Shown here: piece by piece, positions 41,231-52,480 of the stretch | Layout: every line of letters begins with the position of its first letter | How positions within the stretch are numbered: the stretch's first letter is position 1 | Assembly: GCF_033807715.1 (NCBI RefSeq) | Contig: NC_084592.1 | Coordinates: 25,450,001 to 25,514,000, forward strand | Origin: Cololabis saira | Lineage: Eukaryota; Chordata; Actinopteri; Beloniformes; Belonidae | Reading direction: 5' to 3' | DNA: 64,000 nucleotides | Made by a program: the position numbers and the translations under genes | Notes under the pieces: generated by a model | The model's database searches: none | What the model was told of the DNA's origin: nothing | What the model saw: the letters and a program-made list of their open reading frames with translations, nothing else

Positions 41231-42644
41231 TAATAATAATAAAAAGAGAAACTGTCCATACTTAAGCTTATGATGTGAGAAAATTCTTGCCAATTTAATT
41301 TTGTTTTCATATATTTAATATTGCCACCTGCTTTTAGAGGCCATTGGAATTCATTTAAATTATTCTAAAGATCATGTGTCAACAGCTAACATAACCTCGT
41401 AAGAAATATATTTCAAAAGTAAATAATTATCAGAAATGTCCTCTGATTCATTTTTTGGTGTTTATTTCTATTCATATGAATAATTGGTCACACCATGCTA
41501 GCTTCTGTTCCTCTGCAAAATGCACAAGTGTTGCTTTTTTCTTTATTATTGCAGCTTTAACATCCTCATTATCCTCTACTACAGTAGCTGCAATTCTGAG
41601 AAATAAGCTGCCCTTTTTTTGTGCTATTATTGTCATTTCAATGGCTCCATAAATGATGTCAAATGCAATCCTGAGTTAATGGATGCAGAGTTAACTGAAC
41701 TAATCCGTAACTAGTTAATTGGAACAGACCCCTCAGATTTACCCTCAAGTTCAGGGTCTATCACACGATTTGTCAAAGCTCTTTCTGGAATACCCTAAGT
41801 CAGTTTTTGCTAGGCTGGAAATGCAACAATCCATTAGATTCATGATCATTTCTGCAGATTTGAAATAAATCTCTTTGCAATTCAGTCCAATTCATCCAAC
41901 ACATATAAGCTAATGGAAAACCTATTTAATTTAGAACCCCTTACATGTACAGTAAATTGTTTTAATTAGTAGAATACATTTGAATAATTTTTTTTTTCTT
42001 GTGATTACTGTGGGATCTAAATATCTAACATTTTCACAGCAAAACCTTTTGACATCTTGATAAATTACAATGATAAGAAAATTAATTTTGTGCCGCCATA
42101 AATTGGAAATAATTGTCAAAAATACAATGTTCAACTGTCATTTATAAAAAGAAATGTTATACATGTAATTTACTGTATATGTTTTGAGTAAAACAACCCA
42201 ACAAAACTGTCTACAAGCATGGAAGAAAGATCATTTACAAAGAAATATAATGTAAAACTCTTCAGTTGGGTGATTACTAAATTCTGGCAATATGAGGAGA
42301 ATGAAATATCATTTAGATTAGGTATTCCCCTGAAGTGAACTGATAATGTAAACCTAAAGCACAAACCATGTTCTTCTTTACATGCTCAATTTTTGACATT
42401 TTATTGGAACTAGTCTGAAACAAGATGTGTGATAACTAAGTAAACAAAAGCAAAAATGACCAGTAATGCAGGGTTATTTGAACTGACAGCAGGTCAGTCT
42501 TGGGTTATTCTGTTTAGTAAAAATATGCTGGCGACAAGCACTCAATTAAAAGAGCGGATGCCAAATTTCAAAAGTTTAAATACCTAAGAGAAGAATTTGA
42601 AGATTGTTTCCGCAATGGTTTGTAAAATTATCAGAAGATTAAGA
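41231..42644. other. Non-coding, nothing recognised
   Basis: AT-rich unique-looking sequence; no supported feature. Confidence 0.45.
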
Positions 42645-42648
42645 GAAA

Positions 42649-43687
42649 GGCTGCGTCCGAAATCGCATACTTCCACCCTAATGAGTATGCAAAATAAGTA
42701 TGCGAGATTTTTTAGTGCGTCCGAAACATTAGAACGTACTCAATAGTATGCTCTATCCATACTCATTCCGGAGAATTTTTTTAGTGTGGATTGATGGTCA
42801 CTAGCCGAGCAGAAACTTCCCACAATGCAATGCAGCGGCGTTTGGTTGCTAAGTGATACGTATATGTCATAAGTATAATATTAAGTATAATATTATTATA
42901 TAATATTAATATTATAATATTCGTATATAATAATATTATATAATGTCATCTTGTTTCGGCCAGAATAAACAGGAAAGAGCGGAGCGCTGCTACGCAGCTA
43001 CTGCTGCTGTGACACGCCACTTCCACCCAACGGCAGGAAGTGACGTTTGCGCTCTGAATAGTACGTCCAAATTAATGCATACTACTGATATTTACTCAAA
43101 AGTGTGCCGAACTTGGGGGCACGGTGGTGCAGCTGGTAGTGCAGCCACAGCAAGGAGGTCCTGGGTTCGATTCCCGCCGGGGATGCTGTGGGCGCGTTAG
43201 TTCCCCCATGACTTCGGCGCCCACACCCTGGGTGGGGTTGGTAAAAGGGCCTTTCTGTGTGGAGTTTGCATGTTCTCCCTGTGTTCCCCTGGGTAGCTAA
43301 TGTGAGCTACCCTCACAAAAACATGCACAGAGTCCTGGGCTATACACTGATCCCTCTGGCCAGCAGGGTCGCCAGATGGGGTGGGGAGGATCCGGCCGGT
43401 ATAACGTGATCCTTCCACGCGCTACGTCCGGCCGGAGAAGCCCCACCCTGTGTGGTGGAAAGATGCGGCCCGCTCACTCCTCAGGTTAAGGAGGAGACCT
43501 GAGCTCAGTGCAGGGCTCTCCCGGGGCTGGTAGAGGATGGCAATGCACAGGACTGTCACTTAGGTAGGAGCACTGTGTGATAAAATGGGAAAAAATCAGG
43601 GATAAAAATATAAAAAAAAAAAAAGTGTGCCGAACTTAAGTATACTTTTTAGTATATACTTTTTTAGTATGGGATTTCGGACGCACC
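42649..43687. mobile_element. GCGTCCGAAAT inverted-repeat element, hosts a SINE
   Basis: Begins GGCTGCGTCCGAAATCGCAT and ends with the inverse of GGTGCGTCCGAAATCCCATA. GAAA lies on both sides (42645-42648, 43688-43691), a possible 4-bp duplication. Additional TAGTATGC/AAGTATAC words repeat near both ends. Without the SINE it is about 516 bp. An AT palindrome (about 42875-42940) lies inside. Non-autonomous; superfamily not assigned. Confidence 0.75.
43115..43623 (+). mobile_element. SINE with tRNA-like head, 14-bp TSD
   Basis: The head GGGGGCACGGTGGTGCAGCT ... GGTCCTGGGTTCGATTCCC has an A-box-like TGGTGCAGCTGG and a B box GGTTCGATTCC, the split RNA polymerase III promoter. CTGTGTGGAGTTTGCATGTT and CTCCCTGTGTTC in the body match the V-SINE/DANA type of fish SINEs. 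It ends in an A-rich tail. AGTGTGCCGAACTT is exactly duplicated at 43101-43114 and 43624-43637. The roughly 510-bp length is longer than a minimal SINE and includes a GC-rich unknown middle. Confidence 0.85.
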
Positions 43688-43691
43688 GAAA

Positions 43692-44105
43692 ATGTATGGT
43701 TAGGATACCTGGGCATGACTCCTTTAAAAATACATCCAGATTTTTCTTTTTTCTATGAAAGTACATGTCCCTATGTGGGATCAGGAAGATCTCTGAAAAT
43801 CCATTCACAAATCCAAGTTGACAACTCTAAAATGCAAAGAATAAAGACATCGCAAGACAAGTTCCAAAATAAGCCAACAGCTCATGGCTTGGACAAAAAA
43901 GTTTGAGAGCATTTGTTGCCTTAAAAAGCAAAAGATACAACACTCTGTCTTGTTGATCAGCTAAATCCTCAACAAAAAAAGTTTTTTCACTTTATTTTCA
44001 AAACTGTGTTGCTAAAATGTTGCTGTTATGAAATTGAAGAATAAGAAATATCTGCGTGAACAATATTTCATATTAGAAAAAAAAAATTATATATAAGAAT
44101 TATAT
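43692..44105. other. Non-coding, nothing recognised
   Basis: No supported gene or element. Confidence 0.45.
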
Positions 44106-44969
44106 ATTAAGAACCTCACGATTCGATTCAATTTTAATTCTTTAGGTTTCGATTCGATTCGATATCGATTCGATTTTGATTTAAATGCTTCGATATCGAT
44201 TCAGTAAGACGTAGAAATACACAAATACCTGTTGGCAATTTTTCATTATTTTTTTTCTCATGCCTATAACACGTGGCATGTTACTTCACATAGAAATGAA
44301 CTGAGCAATTAAACTTAGCAGCACCATAATGGCTCACTTGTGCATTTGTACTGTAGTACAAAAGTTAAAATAAAAAAAAACATGCCAGTTCTGTGTCAAC
44401 ATGATCCGCAGGTTTGTCGTGTTGCTGTTGTATTTTAGTTCTGCCTGGCACAACTTAAGCTGCTTTCACATATTGCGCGGTTTGCGCCGCGCCCACCGCC
44501 GGGTAGGGCGCAGAGTCGGCCGAGATGTCGTCTCAGGGCGGCACGTGACATTAAATATTTTCAATTCGGGCAGGGAGGCGCGGCGCAACGCCGCAGCGGG
44601 CGCCGCCCAGCTCGGCTGCAGAGCAGTCTGCTCGTGCGCCGCGGCAGCACATACACATGAATGGGAAGGCCGGCCGCAGTCTGCGTTTTGCGCTCTATGT
44701 GAAAGGGGCTTTACACGCCACCCTACTTTTGTCCGTTTCTCGTGTTCCTTCTTTAAATGAGAATTCAAAATGAGTAAAAACGTCTGATCTGAAAGATTTT
44801 CCGCTTTTTTATTGTTGTTTGGTCGCGTGCAGCCACCGCCCACAAAACGCGAATTGTAAAAAAATGTTGCGCACAGCGCCCCCCACTGGCCAGAGGATTT
44901 GCTTAATCGATATTGAATCAGGGCGGGGATAATTGCGATGCATCGATTTTTCGATATTTTTACCCACCC

Positions 44970-44972
<3 letters not shown>
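44106..44972. mobile_element. ATCGATTCG-type hAT-like element
   Basis: The left side is a series of GATTCGATTCGATATCG words. The right end read inverted is TAGGGGTGGGTAAAAATATC and then CGATGCATCG words, the typical layout of fish hAT elements. The left terminus (about GAACCTCACGATTCG) lost the matching TIR. It carries a nested element at about 44455-44713. No transposase. Confidence 0.6.
44455..44713. mobile_element. Nested GC-rich MITE
   Basis: The left end TAAGCTGCTTTCACATA and inverted right end TAAAGCCCCTTTCACATA match with one gap, followed by GCGC-rich arms. The 259-bp body is strongly CpG-rich, unlike its AT-rich host, and produces spurious alanine/arginine-rich frames. A target duplication was not evident. 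Confidence 0.6.

Positions 44973-45018
<46 letters not shown>
44973..45018. repeat. (AT)n microsatellite
   Basis: About 23 units separating the hAT-like end from the truncated L2 LINE. Confidence 0.95.
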
Positions 45019-45021
<3 letters not shown>

Positions 45022-45920
45022 AATTCTAGGTCCCTTACTTTTCAATTTGTATATGTTACCACTTGGGTCCATCATTCGGCATCATAATATTCAATATCAT
45101 TCTTATGCTGATGACACACAATTATATGTATCTGCTACTGCCGATCATTTGAGCCCAGTCAATGACCTCATTCAATGCATTACAGATATCAAGTATTGGA
45201 TGGCAACAAACTTTTTACAGCTAAATGAAGAAAAAACAGAGATTCTTTTAATTGGTCCAAGTGCTCTGAGGCAACATATTCTCCCTCTATTAACTCCTCT
45301 GTCAGTAAAACCTTGTGAGTTTGTCAAAAACTTGGGTCTTATTTTAGATGCTGACTTCCAGAAACACATAGCCAATGTCTCCAGGACTGCCTTCTATCAT
45401 CTCAGAAATATATCTAAAGTAAGATGCTTTCTGTCACAATCAGACTCTGGAAAACTGGTTCATGCCTTTATCTCCAGTAAATTAGATTATTGCAATGCAC
45501 TTTTTGCAGGACTAACAAAGCAAGTGTTACATAAACTCCAGCTTATTCAAAATGCTGCAGCCAGAATTCTAACAAAAACCAGGAGGTATGAAGACATCAC
45601 CCCTGTTTTATCCTCTCTTCACTGGCTCCCTGTTAAACAAAGAGTAGATTTTAAAGTACTTATCTTTGTCTTTAAATCTATGAATGGCTTAGCTCCCTCC
45701 TACATAGTTGACATGCTGACTGAATACATACCGGACAGATCCCTTAGATCATCAAATAAGAGTCTCCTCAATCATACCTAGAATCCACACTAGATCTGCT
45801 CATGGTGCTTTCAGTCACTACTACACTCTCTGGAATTCCTTGCCGCAGGAACTAAGGTCTGCTCCAACAGCCCTCTTTCAAAAGCAGACTTAAAACTTAC
45901 CTTTTTGCACAGGCGTTTGA
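45019..45920 (+). pseudogene. L2 reverse transcriptase fragment
   Basis: The frame opens [16 protein letters not shown], then has the catalytic YADD box (45104-45115; the two Asp bind metal), [12 protein letters not shown], and the C-terminal [11 protein letters not shown] and [10 protein letters not shown] words characteristic of L2 ORF2. The main frame ends at TAG 45779-45781, and IHTRSAHGAF...YYTLWNSLPQEL continues in another frame to about 45890, so a frameshift has broken it. The endonuclease and N-terminal RT motifs are absent. It encoded the polymerase that copies the LINE RNA into DNA; the copy is dead. Confidence 0.9.
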
Positions 45921-46117
45921 CTAAACTCATGGTTGGCTGGGTGATCGCACTTTTTGTTAAGATGGAATTATGGTTGTTATTGTTTTTTTCTCTTGTCATA
46001 CTCGTTATCTATTTCTGTTATTGTAAACTTGTAATTTTGTTTATTTGTTTGTTTATGTATTTTTGAGCACATTGAGCCCATGCTCATAATGTGAAATGTG
46101 CTTTATAAATAAAATTA
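45019..46117 (+). mobile_element. L2-clade LINE, 5'-truncated
   Basis: Contains the C-terminal part of the reverse transcriptase frame, followed by a 3' UTR ending GTGAAATGTGCTTTATAAAT AAAA. That tail is of the L2 type, and the element is in sense orientation. The 5' truncation at an (AT)n run is typical of incomplete reverse transcription. No target duplication is visible because of the AT repeat. Confidence 0.9.
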
Positions 46118-46926
46118 ATTAAGAGCTCGGGCGTTTAATTACAAAAATCAGGACGCCAGGCCTTTAAAAGTAACAGGCAGTTATTCGCTGCCTTAATTTT
46201 TACACAGACCTGCACCAGGACGTTATCGTGATGACGGTTACCATCCAACATATTTTTTAGTACAAAAGTATGTTTACCTTATACCTTTAAGGTAAACATA
46301 TCTGTACATACAAATATTGCAAACCATATGTACCGGAATTTAAACAGTCGGTAGCCGAGGCATTTATATATTTTACAACACCAAGCTTTAATGTAGCGTC
46401 ATACTTTTTATTTTTCTTCTCTCGTACTTTAATTTTCATGTCTATGATGTGTATGATAAATTAAATCATGAATTGAATGTTTTTCTTTTGTTAGCTTGAC
46501 AGTTTGTCTGTTTTCTTACCTGGTTCTTCCTGAGCCTTCACTGTCTCCTCTCCTTCCCCTCTTTCATCTCTCCCTCTTTGCACTGAAAGATTACATAAAT
46601 ATAAAAAATAATGATAAATATACTAATAGTCCTCTCTCTGCTCCTCTCTTTCTTTGTACTGTCAACCAAATATAAAATTACAACCAAACAATGTTTTTTA
46701 TATCTAATAAATGATATGACTTGATCCAAATTACAACATCATTGTAATTGAATGTTTGGTTGCAATTGGAAATTAAGTCACACCACGTGATCATACGCTC
46801 TTATCTGAATTTTAAAAAATTGTTTAAATGTATTTAAAAAAAAACATCCATACGTCCATGATAAGGCTTTCTGCCTGTGTGTACACACATGCACACGCAC
46901 ACACAGTAGTATAGTATACTGTATAA
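46118..46926. other. Non-coding; small perfect hairpin
   Basis: Apart from a 13-bp perfect palindrome (46269-46281 with 46288-46300, TATGTTTACCTTA) nothing was recognised. The sequence GGGCGTTTAATTAC at 46129 with CCAGGCCTTT downstream resembles a degraded repeat but lacks termini. Confidence 0.4.
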
Positions 46927-47140
46927 CAGGGGTGTCCAACGTTGGTCCTCGAGGGCCGCAGTCCTACATGTTTTAGTTGTTTCCCTGCATCAACACACCT
47001 GATTCTAATTAACGGTTGTCTCCACCTTGTTATCAAAGTCTGTATAGTTCTGTTGATGACCAAGCTCCTTGTATCACGGTTTGATAAAAAAGGGACACAT
47101 CTAAAACATGCAGGACACCGGCCCTCGACGACCGACTTTG
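46927..47140. mobile_element. hAT MITE with lost right terminus
   Basis: Begins CAGGGGTGTCCAACGTTGGTC CTCGAGGGCC in pieces, and the other side carries the inverse GGCCCTCGACGACC and AACATGCAGGAC words. CTGTATAA is duplicated at 46919-46926 and 47141-47148, the 8-bp hAT signature. The right end stops at CGACTTTG and lacks the expected inverted CAGGGGTGTC. The interior is non-coding. Confidence 0.8.
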
Positions 47141-47148
47141 CTGTATAA

Positions 47149-47594
47149 CATTAATGGCCATCAGTTCAGTCAGTTCGCTTAACCACACAAACGGAGGAAG
47201 TGGCTGACCACCTGTAACATTTCCTAGCAAGAAAAAACATGAGTTAACTCCTACCTAACAACATAAACCTGATCTACAATTAAATGCAGCACAAATAAGG
47301 GCTGGTGATGATAATAATGTGTTTGTATTTAGTGGTAAAAAATATGTCACATATCCTGGTTTAGGCCAGGCAACTTACAGCTCACACTCGGGAACTGCTG
47401 ACGCTCTGTGAAGCGCCCAGTGAAGGGGGGAGAGATGTGGTGGATCAAACCATTTCCAAAACAGAGGGGGGGCTGCTGTACTTTAGTTGTTAAAATATTA
47501 CGTTTAAACAGTATACTGTATATGGTTTTGGCATTTCGGCAGCTTATTAAACATAGACATACAGTAAAATATAATATAATATTCTAATATAATA

Positions 47595-47597
<3 letters not shown>
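47149..47597. other. Non-coding, nothing recognised
   Basis: No supported feature. Confidence 0.45.
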
Positions 47598-47686
<89 letters not shown>

Positions 47687-47690
47687 GTAT
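47598..47690. repeat. (AT)n microsatellite
   Basis: About 43 AT units followed by ATGTATATATAT variants. Confidence 0.96.
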
Positions 47691-47779
47691 ATATATATAA
47701 TGTATACTGTAGAATAGAAAAATAGAATATTACTTAATTAGTACCACTTAATTAGGTACACCTGTCCAACTGTCCAACT

Positions 47780-48049
47780 GGCAAGGCAAGGCAAGTTTAT
47801 TTGTGTAGCACAATTCAACACAAGGTATTTCAAAGCGCTTTACATCAACATTAAAAGCAGCAAGACACAATTAAACAGTAACAAGTCAATTAAAAAGGGA
47901 AATAGAAATAAAAAATAAGAATAAAATACAATGAAATAAAATACAATATAAACAGAAATAACAAATAAAATGAAATCAAATTATAAGAGAAGAGGTAAAA
48001 TAATAAAAAGCAGAAGTTTTTAAAAAGTAAGGGCATTAAGGCAAATTTT
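47780..48049 (-). mobile_element. L2-tail retroelement fragment, inverted
   Basis: GGCAAGGCAAGTTTATTTG TGTAGCACAATTCAACACAA and AAAGCGCTTTACATC are the reverse complement of an L2-type 3' tail (GTAAAGCGCTTTG...AATAAACTTGCC). It is followed by an A-rich tract. It interrupts the Tc1-like element and so is younger. It could be a LINE end or an L2-tailed SINE. Confidence 0.65.
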
Positions 48050-48140
48050 ATAATCAGCCAATCACATGGCAGCAACTCAATGCATTTCAGCATGTAGAAA
48101 TGGTCAAGACGATCTGCTGCAGTTCAAACCAAGCATCAGA

Positions 48141-48520
48141 ATGGGGAAGAAAGGTGATTTAAGTGACTTTGAACGTGGTATGGTTGTTGATGCGAAAGTT
48201 TGAAAAAGAGAAAATATCTAGTGAGCGGCAGTTCTGTGGGTGCAAATGCCTTGTTGATGAAAGAGGTCAGAGGGGAATGGACAGACTGGTTCGAGCTGAT
48301 AGAAAGCCAACAGTAACTCAAATAACCACTCGTTACAACCGAGGTATGCAGAAGAGCATCTCTGAACGCATCGAACCTTGAGGAGGTTGGGCTACAGCAG
48401 CAGAAGACCACAGCGGGTGCCACTACTATCAGTCAAGAACAGGAAACTGATGCTACAATTCACACAGGTTCACCAAAAACAGAAGATTGGAAAGATGTTG
48501 CCTTGTCTGATGACTGTTAT
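48141..48520 (+). pseudogene. Tc1-like transposase fragment
   Basis: Starts MGKKGDLSDFERGMVV, then hits a stop at 48201-48203 because the part between this and EKEKISSERQFCG is deleted; that lost part would hold the helix-turn-helix DNA-binding region. Further words ITTRYNRGMQ, GYSSRRPQRVPLL and KNRKLMLQFTQVHQ follow in shifted frames. The DDE catalytic domain is absent. Tc1 transposases cut and paste elements at TA sites; this copy cannot. Confidence 0.8.
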
Positions 48521-51309
48521 GCTAGCTTTTCTTTATTTATACTTTAAAAAACATTGCAAATTATTGAAAATCATTTTACATTAACATTTTGAACAGGTGT
48601 GCACCTTTTATTTTTTTGCTTGCAAGGAAAAACATGATTTCCACTTACAAAAGCATAGAGAGAGAGAGATAGAAGAAAAATAGTTGTCCGTAGTTTGTAC
48701 TGAGATAATTTACACTTCTTAGAGTTATTTCTAATGTATTCATGTATTGAAAATGAGTTTACAGACACTCTAGTTACAATACTATAGGCTGAGGAGCATT
48801 ATCTTTATGTACAAGTTCAATCAACAAGTTAGCATTGTTGCTAAATTAGTTAAATTGCAATTCCTAATAGAAGAGAGAGATTTAATTTATTCATAATTGT
48901 TTTAAGTTTGCATAAGTAATCTCAGGTAGCCAATTCTGTATTCATCCCTACAGAGGTCATAGCTTGCAGACTCTTAACACCACATGTCGGACGGTGTTAT
49001 GCACCCTCAACCCATTTAGGCCCTATGATGGATGGGCCGCTTTATACCCCATTAATCTATCCATTTGTCAATTATAAATGGGGGTGGTGTGTAGGTGGGT
49101 GGGTGGTCAGGTGTCAGGAGCTAGCGAGTCACCAAGTGCCACATTGCATCACTGTTGGGTGTAATTACAGAACCTGTCTGAAACGTAATGGAAACACTTG
49201 TCCCAAAAAGGTGACGTAGGGCGATGCATGTAATGATGTTTACTGTGATTATTATCAACACTGTCATTTCCATTCACAATTCATTTTGGATCTGTGATGT
49301 GAACATGACTGTTGACTGCAGCGCTGCGCTTGCAGGCTAATAAGCATTCTCCACGAGACACTCTGCTGAGAGAAAAGCGAACAATATATAGGAATTACAT
49401 CCTGCAATTACGTATCTCTGTTTTGGAGGAATTTTCATATTTCAGCCATCTTATCTGGGAACTGAAAGCGCCAAGAGAATCGTTTTCATTTATCATAATA
49501 AAGTGATAACTATTAAAGCTGAATTCTACCACAGCAGTGAAATAAATTCCACTGTGAAGGATACCTTCCACTTCACTATACCCTCGTTTCTAGTCATTGT
49601 CTTGCCTATTGTTTATGTGGGATACATAAAACAATGGTAATTGTACTCCGGAAATATATTACAAGACTAAACAGAAGCGCAATAAAGCCAAGAGACACAA
49701 CAAGAAAACCAAGACTTGAAAGTAACATCATGGAAATTGGAAAAAAAAGGTTTTTGAGAATCTACAGTCAGTCCTCCAAATTACCCCATCTTGTGACACC
49801 ATCCCATTTCCCTCTCTCATCTCTGAATAGAGTGGATGTCTCTTTAACAGCTGGGGTTAGCGACACAGCAGCTCCGTGGGTTGATGAGCTGCTCTGTCTA
49901 TTTGCTCTGCTCATTCTCCTGAGCACCTTGGCCATCCAGATTAGAGCCTATGGCCCATTAGGTAGTCAGGGAGGTGGGCAACTTCGATAGTGTAGCACAA
50001 GTGTGTACAGGTGTGTGCGCAGCCCTGGGCCACGATACGTCTCTGAGCTGACGCTACGTGTCAATCTGGGGAACATGGACGGTGTAAATGATGGAAGAAG
50101 CGCCTCCACCCTCATTCGCTGTCCACGGTCGCTGCAAACTTGATTTTGGTGTTCCCACCCACATCCACATCCACACTTATGTTTTAAAACAAAAATGCAG
50201 TTATGAGGTAGTTTTTATTTTGTTTTCTTTTTACCATAATCTATTTAATTGAATCACGTGACATCATCTAGTAAGTTTAATGCAATAGTAATATATATAA
50301 AAGTATAGAAACAAATTCTTTATCCTGAAGACTCCTGATTATGCAAATTTGTCAAATTGTCATTGGAGTTAAATTACTTTGAGAGGATGTTGACAGCAAT
50401 GATGATTAAAAGAAACTCAGCTTCAGTCCTGCAGCATCATTCCCACCATTAAGTAAACAGTATATAAGCAAAACTGTCATTGCTGCTTTTATTAGCTGCC
50501 ATAAAAATAAAACTTCACAAAAGGTTTCAGTATTATATGAATAAAAATGTGATTTGTAAAATGTATTCAATATATACCAAACTACGCTTTAACTTTGAGA
50601 TTTGAAATAATACCATAATAATAAAGCTTAGAGTGTAAAAGTTGATAAATGAAGTGCAACTTTTCAGACATCAATTTTAGTACTATGGATTAAGGTAGAA
50701 AGTCTGAAAAAACCTGAGCAAAAATAAAAAAAAGACAGAAAATAATTAGAGGTGTTATGGCCTTACTGCACTGTTTTGTGTGAACAGCAGCGCAGAATAC
50801 TGTCGGCAACTTCTCCTTCACCTCAATAATTTAAGGCTAATTTTATTCCATTCATTAACAATTACTAATGAATGTTGGCGAGGTTGTTTTAAATAAGCAA
50901 ACGGCATTAAGCATTTAGATATAAAACTGTGTATTTCTGCCCACACATTTGTGGAGGCAGGCAGAATATACTGTTGAGAAAGCACTTCAGCCCTGCACAG
51001 CGAGCCGATGAAATCTAAAGTATCACACAGTATATATCCCAGTAATTGAACCACAGAGATGTTAATATCTGTGACTTTACTGGACTGATGCCTCTTTCTT
51101 GACCATTTCCCATCAAAACAACTTCAGATCTTAAAGCATCCCTGACTGGTACAACAGAGAGTAATTAAGAGTCTGCCACCGATCTGCTTCGTCCTCCGTG
51201 TTCTTCTATCCAGGCCCTCTGGCACACTATCTGTTTCCCTGTGTCAGCACAGCTGATTGAATGGCCATCAGCTGGTCATCAAGATCTGCACAGGTCTGTC
51301 AATGACCCA
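48521..51309. other. Non-coding, nothing recognised
   Basis: Includes a run of AT-rich DNA and the frame at 49634-49990 (118 codons), which lacks splice or domain support. No element boundary was seen. Confidence 0.4.
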
Positions 51310-51546
51310 TTCATTTGACCCATAGACATACATACGTAGACGCCTCATGACATGCTGGAACGTAATCCAGCGTCGCCGCCATCTTGGATGGGTCTCCTCA
51401 CTCCAGGCAAAATTAACTACACTGGCGTTACAGAGTGCCAGCACACGCAAAAAGCTGCAAAACAGTTCTTTTTCAAAGGTTTTAGCTCCCCAGCCCCAGT
51501 TGCAAGCATAACAGGGTAGTATAAGACCCTGGAATGACCTGGATTT

Positions 51547-51997
51547 TTTTTTAATATATATAGATATATTTATTGGGGGCAATAAGAGAAAAAACAAATT
51601 ACAATAACAATAGAAATATCAATATTTTGCCCTTTTTTTTAAAAACTTTTCATAAAAATAATTAAACAAAAATAAATAAATAATATTAATAAGAAAGAAA
51701 GAAAAATAATAATAAATAAATAAATATAAATAAATAAATAAATACAACAACACACCCCTCTCCCCTTCCCACATTCATTAATGCAGTAGTAGATGATTCA
51801 GATGCTTAGGTAGTCCAATAAAGGCAAAAAATCCAAAAAGGGTCCCCAAATAAGGTCAAAGTCTCTAGGTTTTTTTCTAACAGAATGCAGTATTTTTTCT
51901 GGAGTTCTATATGATGCAAGTTCATTGATCCACTGTTTGGGTGCTGGGTTTTTTTCTGATTTCCAGTTTTTTACAATACAATGCTTTGCCGCAGTAC
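51547..51997 (-). mobile_element. L1/Tx1-type LINE 3' end with TSD
   Basis: GACCTGGATTT is exactly duplicated at 51536-51546 and 51998-52008. The insert begins (+ strand) with a T run, i.e. a poly(A) tail in inverse orientation, then the A/T-rich 3' UTR, then the C-terminus of ORF2 at its far end. It is severely 5'-truncated (451 bp). Confidence 0.85.
51798..51992 (-). pseudogene. C-terminal end of L1-type ORF2
   Basis: The minus frame reads AAKHCIVKNWKS, PAPKQWINELASYRTPEKIL and later FDLIWGPFLDFL before a TGA at 51798-51800. K..I...W...P...W..E...Y...EK is the layout of the last 60 residues of L1/Tx1-clade ORF2, the reverse transcriptase protein. No catalytic part is present. Confidence 0.7.
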
Positions 51998-52480
51998 GAC
52001 CTGGATTTATAATGCTTACTTTTCCAGGCCTTTAAAAAAATGTACTGAGCTGGTACAGTATATATGGGAGCTTGTATGTATATGTGTTACAGAATGAAAT
52101 GACATGTATAAAAACTTTCACATAATGGCCTAATGACAGCTCATGACTCATAAATTCAAATGAACAATCAAACTTGTTTCTTTATTAAAATATAACATTA
52201 ATTAATTTATACATTTATCAATATGCCATACCATATGTCTTTGTTAAAGAGCATAATACAAAGTCTTTCAGCATAAAAGTACCTTTTTTTAAATGTGTGA
52301 CAGCGTCCTCTATCATAACTAAATCTCTGCCATTTGTAACAAACCAAACCGTGGGAAAATTGGGTAAAAATTCGGGAGTTATGGATTATTGTAGTCGGGG
52401 ATACACCTTCCTCAGTAGAAATAAATGCACTGGGGGCGCATTGGAGACCCATCCAAGATGTTGGCCACACGGACCTTGAT

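Larger units (their letters stand above)
47731..48520 (+). mobile_element. Decayed Tc1-like transposon
   Basis: The left part TTAATTAGGTACACCTGTCC matches the flank of a Tc1-type fish element, and TCAGCCAATCACATGGCAGC follows after the insert at 47780-48049. A degraded transposase frame runs from 48141. The right half and terminus are missing. Confidence 0.75.
51310..52480. repeat. Inverted-repeat-bearing repeat, interrupted by L1
   Basis: CATCTTGGATGGGTCTCC at 51380-51397 is exactly inverted at 52443-52460. The left flank GACCCATAGACATACATACG TAGACGCC resembles the CCATAGACTGTATAT ends of the repeat at 22150-22740, suggesting a related family. Without the L1 insert the element is about 720 bp. 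Limits are approximate. Confidence 0.55.

Noticed and set aside
43115..43200. Possible tRNA gene because of GGTTCGATTCC
   Set aside because: No cloverleaf could be completed; it is the pol III head of a SINE with a TSD and A-rich tail.
44401..44843. Alanine/arginine-rich frames on both strands
   Set aside because: They coincide with a CpG-rich nested MITE with inverted ends.
49634..49990. 118-codon + frame with a hydrophobic C-terminal stretch
   Set aside because: No homology recognised, no promoter or splice context; length is compatible with chance.
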